The notes: generated by a model not told the origin, from the sequence alone. A DNA stretch of 39,289 nt from Pseudomonadota bacterium (GCA_023954855.1 JAGSGY010000053.1:1-39289); one strand, 5' to 3'; positions 1 through 8,620 are shown, counted from the stretch's first letter. Translations and numbers: made by a program.

Positions 1-1803
1 CCGGAACTCCCCGACGTGCACCGACGTCGACTGCGAGAGCTCCAGCTCTGGCACGCGAGGCAGCTGCTTGCCGGTCAGCTCCGGCCGGTCCGTCCGGTTT
101 CGTGAGCGCGTCCAGGTCAGGTTCGATTGGCTGTCGAGCCAGGGCGTGGACAGCGTAAGGGCGGCTTCGAGCCCGAGCGTCGACGTGCGGCCGAAGTTGG
201 TCGGGATGCTGGTGCCCTGGCCGTTCTGAACGAAGATGATCTGGTCTTTGACGTGCGACTGGAAGTGCGTGAGCTCGACCACGGCATCGACCGGACCCGC
301 AGCAGCCTGGCCTCGAACACCCACATCAGCCTGCCAGCCGACTTCGGGCAGAAGGTCCGTGTTTCCGACGATGCCCCCGCGGTCTCCGAACAGCTCAGCA
401 AAGTCCGGCGGACGGAAGAAGCGGCCCCCGTTGGCCTTGAGCGCGAGCCCTGAGACCGGACGAAACAGCACACCGAGGCGCGGCGAACCCACCACCTGAA
501 CGTCGCGCCCATCCGGCGCGATGGCCGTCTCAGCAAAGGGCACCTTTCCGAGCAGGCGATTGTCGAGCACGTCGACCTGCCCGACCGGGGTCAGGCGCAG
601 ACGCTCATCGAGCAGCCAGACGTCCGCCGATGCCGAAGCGCTCGCGACATAGCGAACGCGGGGGTCTGCGACCCGGTCGAGCATTCGGTCGGTCTGCACG
701 TATCCATCACGTCGGGCCGAGACGGTCACTGACGGAACGACCAGCGCATTGCCGGCCCATGCGGCATGGGCAAGCGCCCCCACACTCGAGGTCGCGTAGC
801 GGTCCCACTGACGGCCCACACCGACTTCGCCCTCGCGGTCGTTGAAGCTCTCGTGACGATGGTGCAGCCAGACGCGCTCCGAGAGGCTCCAAACCCCTGG
901 TCGCTGCTGCAGACGTAGCGTCGACAGGTTGCGCCAAGTGCCGAGCCGGACCGACTCGGTGGGGCTGTTGAGGTGGCCGGGAACGCCCTCTTGGCGGGAC
1001 AGCCACGCATTGCTGAGGGTCGCGGTGTGGCGCTCCCCGACGCGCGCTCGGAGGTGGGCGGAGAGTTGGCTCTTGTCGTTGTTCGCGCGCAGGCGGCGCT
1101 CGTCGTCGAACACCTCGTAGATGGTGCCGTTGTTCGAGAAGAAGCGGTAGTTGCCCTGAGTACCGAACAGCTCGGCGAAGGCCATGACGTCACCCGGCAT
1201 GGCACCGACAGTGAACGGCTGGCTCGTCTGCCCCGTCATGCGTGCCGTCTGGTGCGCACCTGACGCGACACTGCCACCTGTGGGCAGTCCCTCGGCGCTG
1301 CTCACTAGGTTGACGACCCCGCCGACCGGTGCGGCACCGAACTCGACAGGTGCATTGCCCCGATAGACCTCAACCCTCTCGAAGGCGGCGAGCGGCAGCT
1401 CCGCAAGGTTCACGGCGGCGCCGCCGTGGGGGTTGAGCGGCACCCCGTCGAGAAACACCTGAACCTGGCGAAAACTGGAGCCGCGTACGCTCACGGCTGA
1501 GTAGTCGCCGAGCCCACCCAGACGGCGCACCACCACCCCTGACGCACTGTCGACCACCGAAGCCAGGTCCGCGCTGGCGGGCAGTCGCTCATCCACTTCG
1601 ATGACGGTCACCGCGGCCGACGTCTGCCCTGGGTCCAGCTTCGGAGCCTCGGCTTCCACCACGATCTCGTGAGGCGCACGGGTAGTGTCGACCGGCTCTT
1701 GAGCGTGCAAGAGCGGCGTGAACAGAAATAGAATTGGCGTGACCGGCAGCAGGGAAGACCCTCCGCCGGGGAGGATCGAGCGTGTCCCTGCAAAGGGAAC
1801 CAC
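1..1803 (-). CDS. btuB: TonB-dependent outer-membrane receptor, probable vitamin B12 receptor (C-terminus cut by window edge)
   Basis: This is an outer-membrane beta-barrel receptor for TonB-driven uptake. About 601 residues are visible and the reading frame runs off the window start. Seen: a signal-peptide-like hydrophobic stretch (residues about 18-34, ending HAQE), a TonB box (HEIVVEA, about 45-51), a plug domain (about 60-190, with PHGGAAVNLAELPL and APVEFGAAPVGGVVNLV), then alternating barrel strands. The assignment to cobalamin comes from the B12 riboswitch directly upstream, which in other bacteria often controls btuB. The barrel alone does not fix the substrate. No ATG lies in frame before the signal sequence. 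I choose GTG at 1801-1803, preceded by a purine-rich ribosome site inside a hairpin. A CTG at 1750 behind GGAGGG is the alternative. No cobalamin synthesis or BtuFCD genes are visible nearby. Confidence 0.82.
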   Translation of the reverse strand, partial: MVPFAGTRSILPGGGSSLLPVTPILFLFTPLLHAQEPVDTTRAPHEIVVEAEAPKLDPGQTSAAVTVIEVDERLPASADLASVVDSASGVVVRRLGGLGDYSAVSVRGSSFRQVQVFLDGVPLNPHGGAAVNLAELPLAAFERVEVYRGNAPVEFGAAPVGGVVNLVSSAEGLPTGGSVASGAHQTARMTGQTSQPFTVGAMPGDVMAFAELFGTQGNYRFFSNNGTIYEVFDDERRLRANNDKSQLSAHLRARVGERHTATLSNAWLSRQEGVPGHLNSPTESVRLGTWRNLSTLRLQQRPGVWSLSERVWLHHRHESFNDREGEVGVGRQWDRYATSSVGALAHAAWAGNALVVPSVTVSARRDGYVQTDRMLDRVADPRVRYVASASASADVWLLDERLRLTPVGQVDVLDNRLLGKVPFAETAIAPDGRDVQVVGSPRLGVLFRPVSGLALKANGGRFFRPPDFAELFGDRGGIVGNTDLLPEVGWQADVGVRGQAAAGPVDAVVELTHFQSHVKDQIIFVQNGQGTSIPTNFGRTSTLGLEAALTLSTPWLDSQSNLTWTRSRNRTDRPELTGKQLPRVPELELSQSTSVHVGEFR

Positions 1804-1805
1804 CC

Positions 1806-1825
1806 GTTCTTCTTCCCCGAAGAAC
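1806..1825 (-). promoter_or_regulatory. Hairpin covering the receptor ribosome-binding site (candidate riboswitch expression platform)
   Basis: The sequence GTTCTTC-TTCCCC-GAAGAAC (plus strand) folds on the transcript into a 7-bp stem with a GGGGAA loop. It lies between the cobalamin aptamer and the GTG start at 1803, and its loop and 3' arm form the purine-rich ribosome site. No U-tract follows, so translational rather than terminator-type control is inferred. A loop kissing with the aptamer is the usual mechanism in this riboswitch class, but I did not establish pairing here. Confidence 0.5.
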
Positions 1826-1841
1826 GATGCGCGCGCATTCT

Positions 1842-2004
1842 GAAGGCCGGTCTCCTGGCTTCCGGATCACCTGGCCGCAGCACCTTCCCAGAGCGTGAGC
1901 TCCAGTGGTTTCATTGCGGTGGCCATCCCCGGTTACAGTGGCGGGGGCCGCGCCGGACTTGCAGCGAACTGCGTACCGGCTTCCCGTTTCATCCCGCATT
2001 CTTG
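1842..2004 (-). ncRNA. Cobalamin riboswitch aptamer
   Basis: Read on the minus strand, the region holds the conserved elements of the adenosylcobalamin riboswitch in order. These are GGGATGAAACGGGAAGCCGGT at the 5' side, then TGCAAGTCCGGC, then CCCGCCACTGTAACCGGGGA. They are followed by AATGAAACCACTGG, CTGGGAAGG and finally the B12 box AGCCAGGAGACCGGCCT at 1844-1860. Order and spacing match the family. It sits in the 5' leader of the TonB receptor gene, so it should repress receptor synthesis when cobalamin is plentiful. The exact 5' edge is approximate. Confidence 0.95.
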
Positions 2005-2046
2005 CTGCGGGACACCTTCTTGCGCTGACTGACAAAGAGCTTGACC

Positions 2047-2075
2047 CAGATAGGCTGCCCTTGAGTCGCCGTCAA
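2047..2075 (-). promoter_or_regulatory. Candidate sigma-70 promoter for the riboswitch-receptor transcript
   Basis: On the minus strand TTGACG (2070-2075) and TATCTG (2047-2052) are separated by exactly 17 bp. The -35 matches consensus at 5 of 6 positions and the -10 at 3 of 6. Transcription would start near 2040, about 35-40 nt before the aptamer, which is a sensible leader geometry. Confidence 0.45.
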
Positions 2076-2104
2076 AAAACGACATCCATTTACAGTGTAA
2101 GTAG

Positions 2105-3250
2105 CTACTCTGAAATGCGGACCACCGAGACCGTATACGCGTCGGTGAGCACGGCCAAGGTCTGTGCGTCGAGAAACTCTGCACGCCCGTACTTGGCCAT
2201 TCCGAGAGGCATGAGGTGTTGACGCCAATGCGCGTGGCGAAGCCTCATCGGGTCCTCACTCTCCCGATAGCTATCGTACACCGAAACCCATCCGCCGGAG
2301 GCCTCGACAAAGCGCGATCCATCGGCGGAGATGGTCGCCCGGATGTCATCAGAGACGCGGTGTTGCCCATCTCGAAGCACATAAAGGCCATGGGATGGGT
2401 AGCAGAACCCACTGACGAACACAGTCCCGTCATTCGCGATCTGAACGCCATTGACCGTCTTGAAGTCTGCCGGCAAGACCTCCTCGGCACCGCTGCTGAC
2501 GTGAATGCGGCGAACGACGCCTAGCATGGAGAGGGCCACCCACTCACCGCTTCGGCTGATCGCACCGACTGGAGATGGCGCCGCACTACCGGTCGGCTCG
2601 ATGAGCGCCTGACACGTCCAGCGCTGCACCACCGACCCGTCGCTCGAGTAGAGCGCTGCCCCATCCGCATCGGGGCCGAGAATGAGACCCGAATCGGTCG
2701 CCGAGAGGGCATCGAGGACCTCTGGCCCCTGGAACTGGACCACCCGCTCGACCCTAAGGCCTTCCTCGGCATGGACCCGAGTCAGAGTGAACAGACGGTG
2801 CAGTCCGCCCTCCACCCGCGACCACGCATGCGACTTCACCCAGGCCGTGCCCGTCTCATCGCAGACCACCTGGCAACCCGGGCTCTGGTTTCCAGACCCC
2901 ACTCGAGCCGTTCGGGTCACGCAGCTGTCCGCCTCGATGCAGTGCACGGCATCCTCTGGATCCGCGACCCAGACTCGGCCCATGCGGCGGTCGACTCCAT
3001 GACCGATTTCGCCGTAATAGTTCATCATCAGCCGCGTCATCCATCGAATGCGCCCATCTTGGGGCCCGCGCACGATGTAGCCTTCCTTGTTTAGGAGGAA
3101 GCGAAGCGCGGCGTGGTAGCCATTCTTGAAGGTCTTCTTCCGCGACTTGCCGGCGGCGTCGGTATGCAGCGCCACAAAGGCGTCGGCCACCCCCTGCTTG
3201 GGGTCGATGCTGGCGGTTCGGTTTGGGTCGTCGCGGTGTGAGAAGAGCAT
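2105..3250 (-). CDS. Unrecognised protein with propeller-like repeats
   Basis: A protein of 381 residues that I do not recognise. It shows recurring segments of the kind found in beta-propellers, such as RVWVADPEDAVHCIEADS, GLILGPDADGAALYSSDG, GVQIANDGTVFVSGFCY and ATISADGSRFVEASGGWVSV. No signal peptide or membrane segment is clear from the chosen start. I choose ATG at 3248-3250 because AGGTGG lies six bases before it. The frame stays open far upstream, with another ATG at 3389-3391 having a weaker ribosome site, so the N-terminus is uncertain. It ends just before the promoter of the riboswitch transcript and is divergent from the response regulator gene. Confidence 0.6.
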   Translation of the reverse strand: MLFSHRDDPNRTASIDPKQGVADAFVALHTDAAGKSRKKTFKNGYHAALRFLLNKEGYIVRGPQDGRIRWMTRLMMNYYGEIGHGVDRRMGRVWVADPEDAVHCIEADSCVTRTARVGSGNQSPGCQVVCDETGTAWVKSHAWSRVEGGLHRLFTLTRVHAEEGLRVERVVQFQGPEVLDALSATDSGLILGPDADGAALYSSDGSVVQRWTCQALIEPTGSAAPSPVGAISRSGEWVALSMLGVVRRIHVSSGAEEVLPADFKTVNGVQIANDGTVFVSGFCYPSHGLYVLRDGQHRVSDDIRATISADGSRFVEASGGWVSVYDSYRESEDPMRLRHAHWRQHLMPLGMAKYGRAEFLDAQTLAVLTDAYTVSVVRISE

Positions 3251-3472
3251 GCGGAGCCACCTGGGAGCGCGGAGATCGGAATCGCAGCAAAGGCATATCC
3301 GACCGCCCCCACAGCGTGCCGATTTCCTGGTCAGATACGGTGTAAGTGCACAGCCAAGCGCCACCGAGGACCCACGTCTCCACCACCCCATGAAGTACGC
3401 TCGCAGCGAGCCCACTGTAACGGCCCAGTAAATGTCCCTTGACCTGGGGCCTTCCGCCGATTCTGAGGATGC

Positions 3473-4165
3473 ATGAGCACGCGGCCTTCCATTCTCGTTG
3501 TCGAAGACGAGCCCCACATCCGCCGGGGGCTCTGCGACCTGCTGGCCTACAATGGCTATCAGCCCACCGGTGCCGCAGATGGTCTTTCCGGGCGAGAGCA
3601 GATGCTCTCCCAACCCTGGGACCTCGTGATCCTCGACGTGATGCTGCCGGGCGTCGACGGCGTCACCCTGTGCCGCACCCTCCGCGAAGCACGACCCGGG
3701 CAAGCCATCCTGATGCTGACCGCCAAGGGATCCGAGGCCGACATCCTCGCGGGCTTCGAAGCCGGATGCGATGACTACGTGGCCAAGCCCTTCTCGATGC
3801 CGCAGCTCGTGGCGCGAGTGGGTGCTCTAGTGCGGCGGGCCTCGACGACTCCAACGCGCTGGACACTCGGCCCCGTCGAGGTAGACGCCCACCAGCTCGT
3901 CGCGAGCAACGGCCAGACCGAGGTGGAGCTCTCTCCGCGCGACGTGGCCGTCATCGGCCATCTGCTCCAACACAAGGACCGGGTGGTTCCACGAACCGAG
4001 CTGCTGACCGAGGTCTGGGGCTACCAGCGCGTCGACCACGTCGAGACACGCGCGGTGGACATGCACATGGTGAAGTTACGCCGTAAGCTTGCTGCCGTGG
4101 CGGGCGAACTCGCCCTGATCGAGACGGTGAGAGGCGCGGGCTACCGGCTGAGCCGGGCCTTGTGA
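3473..4165 (+). CDS. OmpR/PhoB-family response regulator
   Basis: A DNA-binding response regulator of 230 residues, the usual family length. The receiver domain (about 5-118) has the acidic pair E11/D12, phosphoacceptor D55 (LVILDVMLPG), T83 and K105 (YVAKPF). The C-terminal winged-helix domain (about 130-228) ends with the typical ETVRGAGYRL. GAGGA precedes the ATG closely. The stop overlaps the GTG start of the histidine kinase by four bases (GTGA), so the two are translationally coupled and form a cognate pair. The target genes and stimulus are unknown. No phosphate or metal transport genes flank it. Confidence 0.95.
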   Translation: MSTRPSILVVEDEPHIRRGLCDLLAYNGYQPTGAADGLSGREQMLSQPWDLVILDVMLPGVDGVTLCRTLREARPGQAILMLTAKGSEADILAGFEAGCDDYVAKPFSMPQLVARVGALVRRASTTPTRWTLGPVEVDAHQLVASNGQTEVELSPRDVAVIGHLLQHKDRVVPRTELLTEVWGYQRVDHVETRAVDMHMVKLRRKLAAVAGELALIETVRGAGYRLSRAL

Positions 4166-6159
4166 AGACGCCGCCGTCCAGAGGCCGGGTGGCGGCCGTG
4201 CTCGTGCTCATCGCTGTGGCACTCACTGCCGCGCTTGCGATGCTCGCGAACCGGGCACTCGCCGTGGCCGACCGAGAAGCGGCTCTACAGCGCGAGGTCA
4301 TCGCAGAGCGCCTCTTCGACGACATGGAGCAGACGCTCACTGCCTTCATCGCCCAAGAAGATGCTCGCCCCTTCGACCACTGGCGTCCAACCGTGCTCGC
4401 CCAGGGAAGCGCCACTCTCGTGCCCTCTCCGCTTGCGGAAGGTCCGCCGGAGTCGTTCGTCGTCGCCTACTTTCAGATTGACCCTGATGCGACCGTCAGC
4501 AACCCGCACGAGCTCCCGGCCGAGCACCCCGCCACACGCGAGGACCTCGGTCAGCGCTTCGAGGGCTGGGGAGGAGACGCCGTCGAGACCCGAACCATCG
4601 ACGTCGTGGTTCCGCCCTCCCCCAAGAACAACGTGCAGATGGCGGCTTCGAAGCCAGCTCCGAAGCCCGCACCGGCGGCCCCAAGCAAGTCGACCCACAA
4701 CGTGGGCGCTACCGAGCAACGCGCCCTCCTCGATGTGAGCCAGACCATCAGTCGAGGCGCATCCAAGCGGTCGCAGCGCCGCGAGATGCAGCAGACGGTC
4801 ATGCAGACGCAGGTCAGCAACTTCGTCGACCCTGGCCAGATTGAAGACTTCCAGGCCGAGCTCGAACCCCAGGCCGCTGCGCCGCTCGACGAGCCCGTTC
4901 AGAACATCCAGCAAGCCCTCCAGCAGGCGGCCACACCGGTCGAGGAACCCGTTCAGGAAATCGAGCAAGCCATCCAACAGGCGGCCACACCGGTCGAGGA
5001 ACCCGTTCAGGACATCGAGCAAGCCATCCAACAGGCCGCACCGGCGCCAGCCATCCCGGCCCCCCGAGTCATTCAAGTGCAGGTCCCGGACGCGCGATCA
5101 AGCGCCGTGGATGTGGCCGTCTCGCCGCTAAGCTCGACGGTGGACGCACAGGGCCGCTGGCTCACTCGCACAGTGCGAGTCGACGGACGTACTTGGGTTC
5201 AGGGCATGCTCATCGACGACGACGCCCTGCGCGCCGACCTCGCCAAGAGCCTGCGGCCCCTCGAAGAGGTGGCGACCTTGAGTTGGTCGGATGGCGAGTT
5301 CGAGCACCGCTTCGCCGCGCCCTTCGAGGGGGTGACTGCCTCGCTCACGGTGCACCCTCTCGACGCCTCAGACTCCCCCTGGAACTACATCCTCGGCCTG
5401 ACCGCGCTCGTTGCGGCCATCGCAGCCGTCGGTCTCGGCGCCGCCTGGCGGACCACCACCGCCAGCCTCGCGCTTGCCGAGGAACGAAGCGACTTTGTCT
5501 CGGCGGTGACCCATGAGCTGCGCTCACCGCTCACGAGCATCCGCATGTACGCCGAGATGCTCGAGTCCGGCATGGCCGCCGATCCGGGGACGGCCGCCGA
5601 GTACCACACGGTCATCCGCGAAGAAGCCGAGCGCTTGAGCCGGCTGGTCGAAGACGTCCTGACCATGGCCGGGCTCGAGCGCGGAGGTCTGGTGCTCGCC
5701 GCACCCGAGCCGCTCGGCGACGTCATCACCAGGGTCGCGGCGACGGTTCAGCCGGTCGTCGGCGCCCAGAACCAGACGATTCACATCGAGGTAAGCGAGC
5801 CCGCTCGCAGCATTCCCGTGCCCGCCGATGCGCTGACCCAGGTCCTCAGCAACCTCATCGACAACGCCAGCAAGTTCAGTGTGGATGCGACCGACCGCCG
5901 CATCCACATCGAGGCCACCGCCACATCCACCGCCCTGAAACTGGTCATTCGCGACCACGGTCCTGGCGTGACCGAGGCGGTGCGCACCCAGATGTTCACC
6001 CCGTTTTTCCGCGGAGAACGAGAGCTCACCCGCAAGACGCGTGGCACTGGCATTGGCCTGTCGCTCGTGGCCGGCATCGTCGGTGAGCTCGGCGGAACCG
6101 TCTTGGCCCGGAATCACGCCGACGGCGGACTCGAAGTCGTCGTGCAGCTTCCACGATGA
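4162..6159 (+). CDS. Membrane sensor histidine kinase with repeat-containing periplasmic region
   Basis: Partner kinase of the preceding regulator, 665 residues. TM1 is at about 10-30 and TM2 at about 409-430. Between them lies an unusually long extracytoplasmic segment rich in Pro, Ala, Gln and Glu, including an 18-residue repeat (residues about 244-292). The cytoplasmic part has a HisKA dimerisation helix with phospho-accepting H451 (VTHELRSPLTS) and an HATPase domain with N-box NLIDNASKFS (from N564), DHGPGV and GTGIGLSLV. It starts with GTG overlapping the regulator stop. The periplasmic region matches no sensor family I recognise, so the ligand is unknown. Start and kinase assignment are secure. 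Confidence 0.93.
   Translation: MKTPPSRGRVAAVLVLIAVALTAALAMLANRALAVADREAALQREVIAERLFDDMEQTLTAFIAQEDARPFDHWRPTVLAQGSATLVPSPLAEGPPESFVVAYFQIDPDATVSNPHELPAEHPATREDLGQRFEGWGGDAVETRTIDVVVPPSPKNNVQMAASKPAPKPAPAAPSKSTHNVGATEQRALLDVSQTISRGASKRSQRREMQQTVMQTQVSNFVDPGQIEDFQAELEPQAAAPLDEPVQNIQQALQQAATPVEEPVQEIEQAIQQAATPVEEPVQDIEQAIQQAAPAPAIPAPRVIQVQVPDARSSAVDVAVSPLSSTVDAQGRWLTRTVRVDGRTWVQGMLIDDDALRADLAKSLRPLEEVATLSWSDGEFEHRFAAPFEGVTASLTVHPLDASDSPWNYILGLTALVAAIAAVGLGAAWRTTTASLALAEERSDFVSAVTHELRSPLTSIRMYAEMLESGMAADPGTAAEYHTVIREEAERLSRLVEDVLTMAGLERGGLVLAAPEPLGDVITRVAATVQPVVGAQNQTIHIEVSEPARSIPVPADALTQVLSNLIDNASKFSVDATDRRIHIEATATSTALKLVIRDHGPGVTEAVRTQMFTPFFRGERELTRKTRGTGIGLSLVAGIVGELGGTVLARNHADGGLEVVVQLPR
4888..5039 (+). 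repeat. 54-bp in-frame tandem repeat in the kinase sensor region
   Basis: About 2.8 copies of a 54-bp unit encode an 18-residue repeat, approximately QQAATPVEEPVQ(E/D)IEQAI. The last two copies are nearly identical at DNA level (4927-4980 and 4981-5034 differ at one base), whereas the first is diverged. The encoded Gln/Glu-rich heptad-like segments could form a short coiled or extended stalk. Confidence 0.9.
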
Positions 6160-6172
6160 ACCCGCCCAAGCC

Positions 6173-6666
6173 ATGACCGGGCACTCGACCTACGACGGGC
6201 ACTGGGGTGCGGGCTCGTCATGGCCGCACTCACGGCCCTATCTGGGCTGTTCGTCACCACGCCCTATGGCCGATTCAGTGCTGCCAAGCTCGGGCCGACC
6301 GTGCCCACACGCGTCGGTTGGGTGCTGATGGAGCTGCCGGCCCTGTCCTTCTATGCCTTCTACTTCCAGTCTCCCGACGCGTTCGAGCTCGTCCCTCTCG
6401 TCTTCGCAGCGGTCTGGACCCTGCACTATGCCACTCGGCTCGTGGCCTTCCCGATGTCGTGGCTGGGGTCAGCTCCCCGCACTACCTCGGCGAGATCTTC
6501 GCCTGGACCGGACTCATGGTCGCGAGCGCCTGCCCGGGTGGGTGGTTCATTCTGCTGGTCTCTTTGGCGAACCTGGTCCCGCGCACTCGCCACACACCGC
6601 TGGTATCAGCGCACCTTTCCGAGCTATCCAGAGACCCGCCGCGCGCTGATTCCCTTCGTGCTCTGA
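6173..6666 (+). pseudogene. Decayed steroid 5-alpha-reductase-like (DUF1295-type) membrane enzyme
   Basis: Fragments of a 3-oxo-5-alpha-steroid 4-dehydrogenase-like integral membrane protein are spread over more than one frame. The N-terminal part reads LFVTTPYGRF, GWVLMELPALSFYAFYF and TRLVAFP in the frame open from about 6220. The next homologous block, SSPHYLGEIFAWTGLMVASA, continues in another frame from about 6465. The C-terminus ATHRWYQRTFPSYPETRRAL returns to the first frame after about 6585. The roughly 90-100 residues normally found between the first two blocks are missing. The extreme N-terminus (MTGHSTYD at 6173) seems shifted as well. A two-base loss in a CGCG run near 6580 would explain the last shift. 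Clean long frames around it argue against general sequencing error. Confidence 0.72.
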
Positions 6667-6687
6667 CGACTTCGGAGTCTCTGGTCC

Positions 6688-7263
6688 ATGTCTGCCCTCC
6701 TCGCCGTCCTGATGACCCTACTGATGACCCTGGGCATTGCGGCGGCGGTCCTCGGCGTGCTCTTCGTCATCGTGCGGACCTTCCGCTCCCATGTGCTCGG
6801 CGAAGCACTGATGACCACCGAAGGCGAGGTCGTCCTCGATGAGTCGATGGCGGTGAGCCTGGGCGTCGAGTCTTGGGGACGCACTCAGCTTCGGGGCAAT
6901 GTCGCGCTGGTCGCCTCGCGAGAGGAGTTGGTCGCCGTCCAGTGGGTGCCGCGCCGCACCCTGCGCATCCGTCGCTCGGACATCGTGCGCATCGAGACCC
7001 CGATGAGCCATCTCGGAGCCTCGCGAGCCACACCGCTTCTGAAGGTCGTGTTTCGCACCGCCGAGGGTGAGGACAGCGTCGCCTTTCAGCTTCGGGACCT
7101 CGAGACCTGGGTACGCGAGCTCGAGACGGTGCAGGAGCAGGCCGAGACCCCGCTCCTCAGAAGCGCCCCTCGAGAGGCCGCGCCGGAGGCCGCGCCGGAG
7201 GCCTCGCTGGAGGCCGCGTCCGATCGCAGCAGCCCAAGGCGCGAAGACGTGAAGCAAGGCTAG
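6688..7263 (+). CDS. Membrane-anchored conserved hypothetical protein
   Basis: A protein of 191 residues. One N-terminal transmembrane helix (about 3-30) is followed by a compact beta-rich segment (about 40-155) with strands such as GEVVLDESMAVSLGV, ELVAVQWVPRRTLRIRRSDIVRIETP and PLLKVVFRTAEGEDSVAFQL. This pattern resembles a bacterial PH-like or GRAM-like fold, which is inference only. The tail (about 158-178) is a short Ala/Pro/Glu repeat (EAAPEAAPEASLEAA). It begins 22 bp after the pseudogene and ends 18 bp before the decarboxylase, suggesting cotranscription with the latter. Function is unknown. Confidence 0.75.
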   Translation: MSALLAVLMTLLMTLGIAAAVLGVLFVIVRTFRSHVLGEALMTTEGEVVLDESMAVSLGVESWGRTQLRGNVALVASREELVAVQWVPRRTLRIRRSDIVRIETPMSHLGASRATPLLKVVFRTAEGEDSVAFQLRDLETWVRELETVQEQAETPLLRSAPREAAPEAAPEASLEAASDRSSPRREDVKQG

Positions 7264-7281
7264 AGAGAGCGCGGAGTTCAC

Positions 7282-8499
7282 ATGCACTGGAACGCCCTTC
7301 CGCCCGCAGAGATTCAACGCCGCGTGCACCGCGCACTCGACCGCAACCTCTCGTACCGCACCCGCACCGTGCTCGGCCTGCCCGGCACCTTGCTGGACGG
7401 CGAGGTCTTTCCCGCCCTCCCCGACTTCGCCAAGCGCGCATGGCTCCGCACCGCGACCGAGAATCCGAATCACATCGGCTGCCACACCCTCGGTTCCTCA
7501 GAGCCCGCATTCGCCGGAACCCACGGCCTAGAGCGCGAGGTCATCGCCATCTGCGCCGAGCAGATCATGGGCGCCGAACCCGACACCGTGGACGGCTACG
7601 TCGCCAGCGGCGGCACTGAGTCGAACATCCAGGCCATCTGGGCGTTTCGCAATCGCTGGGCCCGCGAGGACGGGGTCTCGGCCGGCTCGATTGGACTGCT
7701 GTGCTCGGAGGATACGCACTACTCGGTACACAAGGCCACCGACCTCCTCGGGCTGCACATCGAGACGGTCGCCGTCGACACATGGAGTCGTGCGCTCGAG
7801 GCCAGGTCGGTCGATGCATCGATTGAGCGACTGCAGGCTCGAGGCGTCACACACATCATCGCCATGCTGAACCTCGGCACGACGATGTTCGGGAGCGTGG
7901 ACGAGGCCAACGCCCTGCTCGGACCCCTCGAACGCCGCGGCATCCCCTTCCGCGCCCATGTCGATGCGGCCTTCGGCGGGTTCATCTACCCGTTCACCCA
8001 CGACACCACCCCGCTCAGCTTCGTGGACCCGCGCATCGACTCGGTCACCCTCGATGCGCACAAGATGCTGCAAGCCCCGTACGGCACCGGCATCCATCTG
8101 ATCCGAAAGGGTTTTCTGCAGCACACCACCACCGAGACGGCCAGCTACGTGCCCGGCCTCGACTGCACCCTGGCGGGCAGCCGCTCGGGAGCCAACGCGG
8201 TCGCGGTGTGGATGATCTTGATGACCTACGGTTCCGAGGGCGGTACGGCGTTCTGCGACGCCCTGGTCACCCGAACGGATCGGCTCTGCGCGGGGCTCGA
8301 TTCCCTCGGCATTCGCTACGTGCGCACGCCGGGAATGAACGTGGTTGCCATGCGTAATGAGGACGTTCCCGCCGAGCTCAGCGAGCGCTACCTGCTGGTC
8401 GCCGACAGCCATGATGACGCGAAGTGGCGCAAGATCGTGGTGATGGAGCACGTCACCGACGCCCAGATCGACGCCTTTCTCGCAGACATGAGTCGCTAG
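7282..8499 (+). CDS. Group II pyridoxal-phosphate-dependent amino acid decarboxylase
   Basis: A PLP enzyme of the group II decarboxylase family (405 residues), the short form related to histidine, tyrosine and aspartate decarboxylases. Seen: H146 in the SEDTHYSVHKA segment that stacks on the cofactor, D228 in HVDAAFGGF that contacts the pyridine nitrogen, and the Schiff-base lysine K261 in TLDAHKM. GGTESN (110-115) binds the cofactor phosphate. GGAG precedes the ATG. The product would be an amine from an amino acid. The substrate cannot be read from the sequence, and the neighbours give no pathway clue. A hairpin follows the stop. Confidence 0.88.
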   Translation: MHWNALPPAEIQRRVHRALDRNLSYRTRTVLGLPGTLLDGEVFPALPDFAKRAWLRTATENPNHIGCHTLGSSEPAFAGTHGLEREVIAICAEQIMGAEPDTVDGYVASGGTESNIQAIWAFRNRWAREDGVSAGSIGLLCSEDTHYSVHKATDLLGLHIETVAVDTWSRALEARSVDASIERLQARGVTHIIAMLNLGTTMFGSVDEANALLGPLERRGIPFRAHVDAAFGGFIYPFTHDTTPLSFVDPRIDSVTLDAHKMLQAPYGTGIHLIRKGFLQHTTTETASYVPGLDCTLAGSRSGANAVAVWMILMTYGSEGGTAFCDALVTRTDRLCAGLDSLGIRYVRTPGMNVVAMRNEDVPAELSERYLLVADSHDDAKWRKIVVMEHVTDAQIDAFLADMSR

Positions 8500-8506
8500 C
8501 CCGCCT

Positions 8507-8528
8507 GCGTCGAAGCTCGTTTCGACGT
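8507..8528 (+). terminator. Hairpin after the decarboxylase gene
   Basis: CGTCGAA-GCTCGT-TTCGACG is a perfect 7-bp stem with a six-base loop eight bases past the stop codon, extendable by one G-U pair. No T-run follows, so it may be a transcript-end stabiliser rather than an intrinsic terminator. Confidence 0.4.
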
Positions 8529-8620
8529 CCACGATCCGTGACCGATGACGTCAACCCGCGACGGTCGGCATGCCGCATGGTGCCTGGCCGGCCGCTCCGG
8601 CGTTGGCACGGTCCCTGCTT

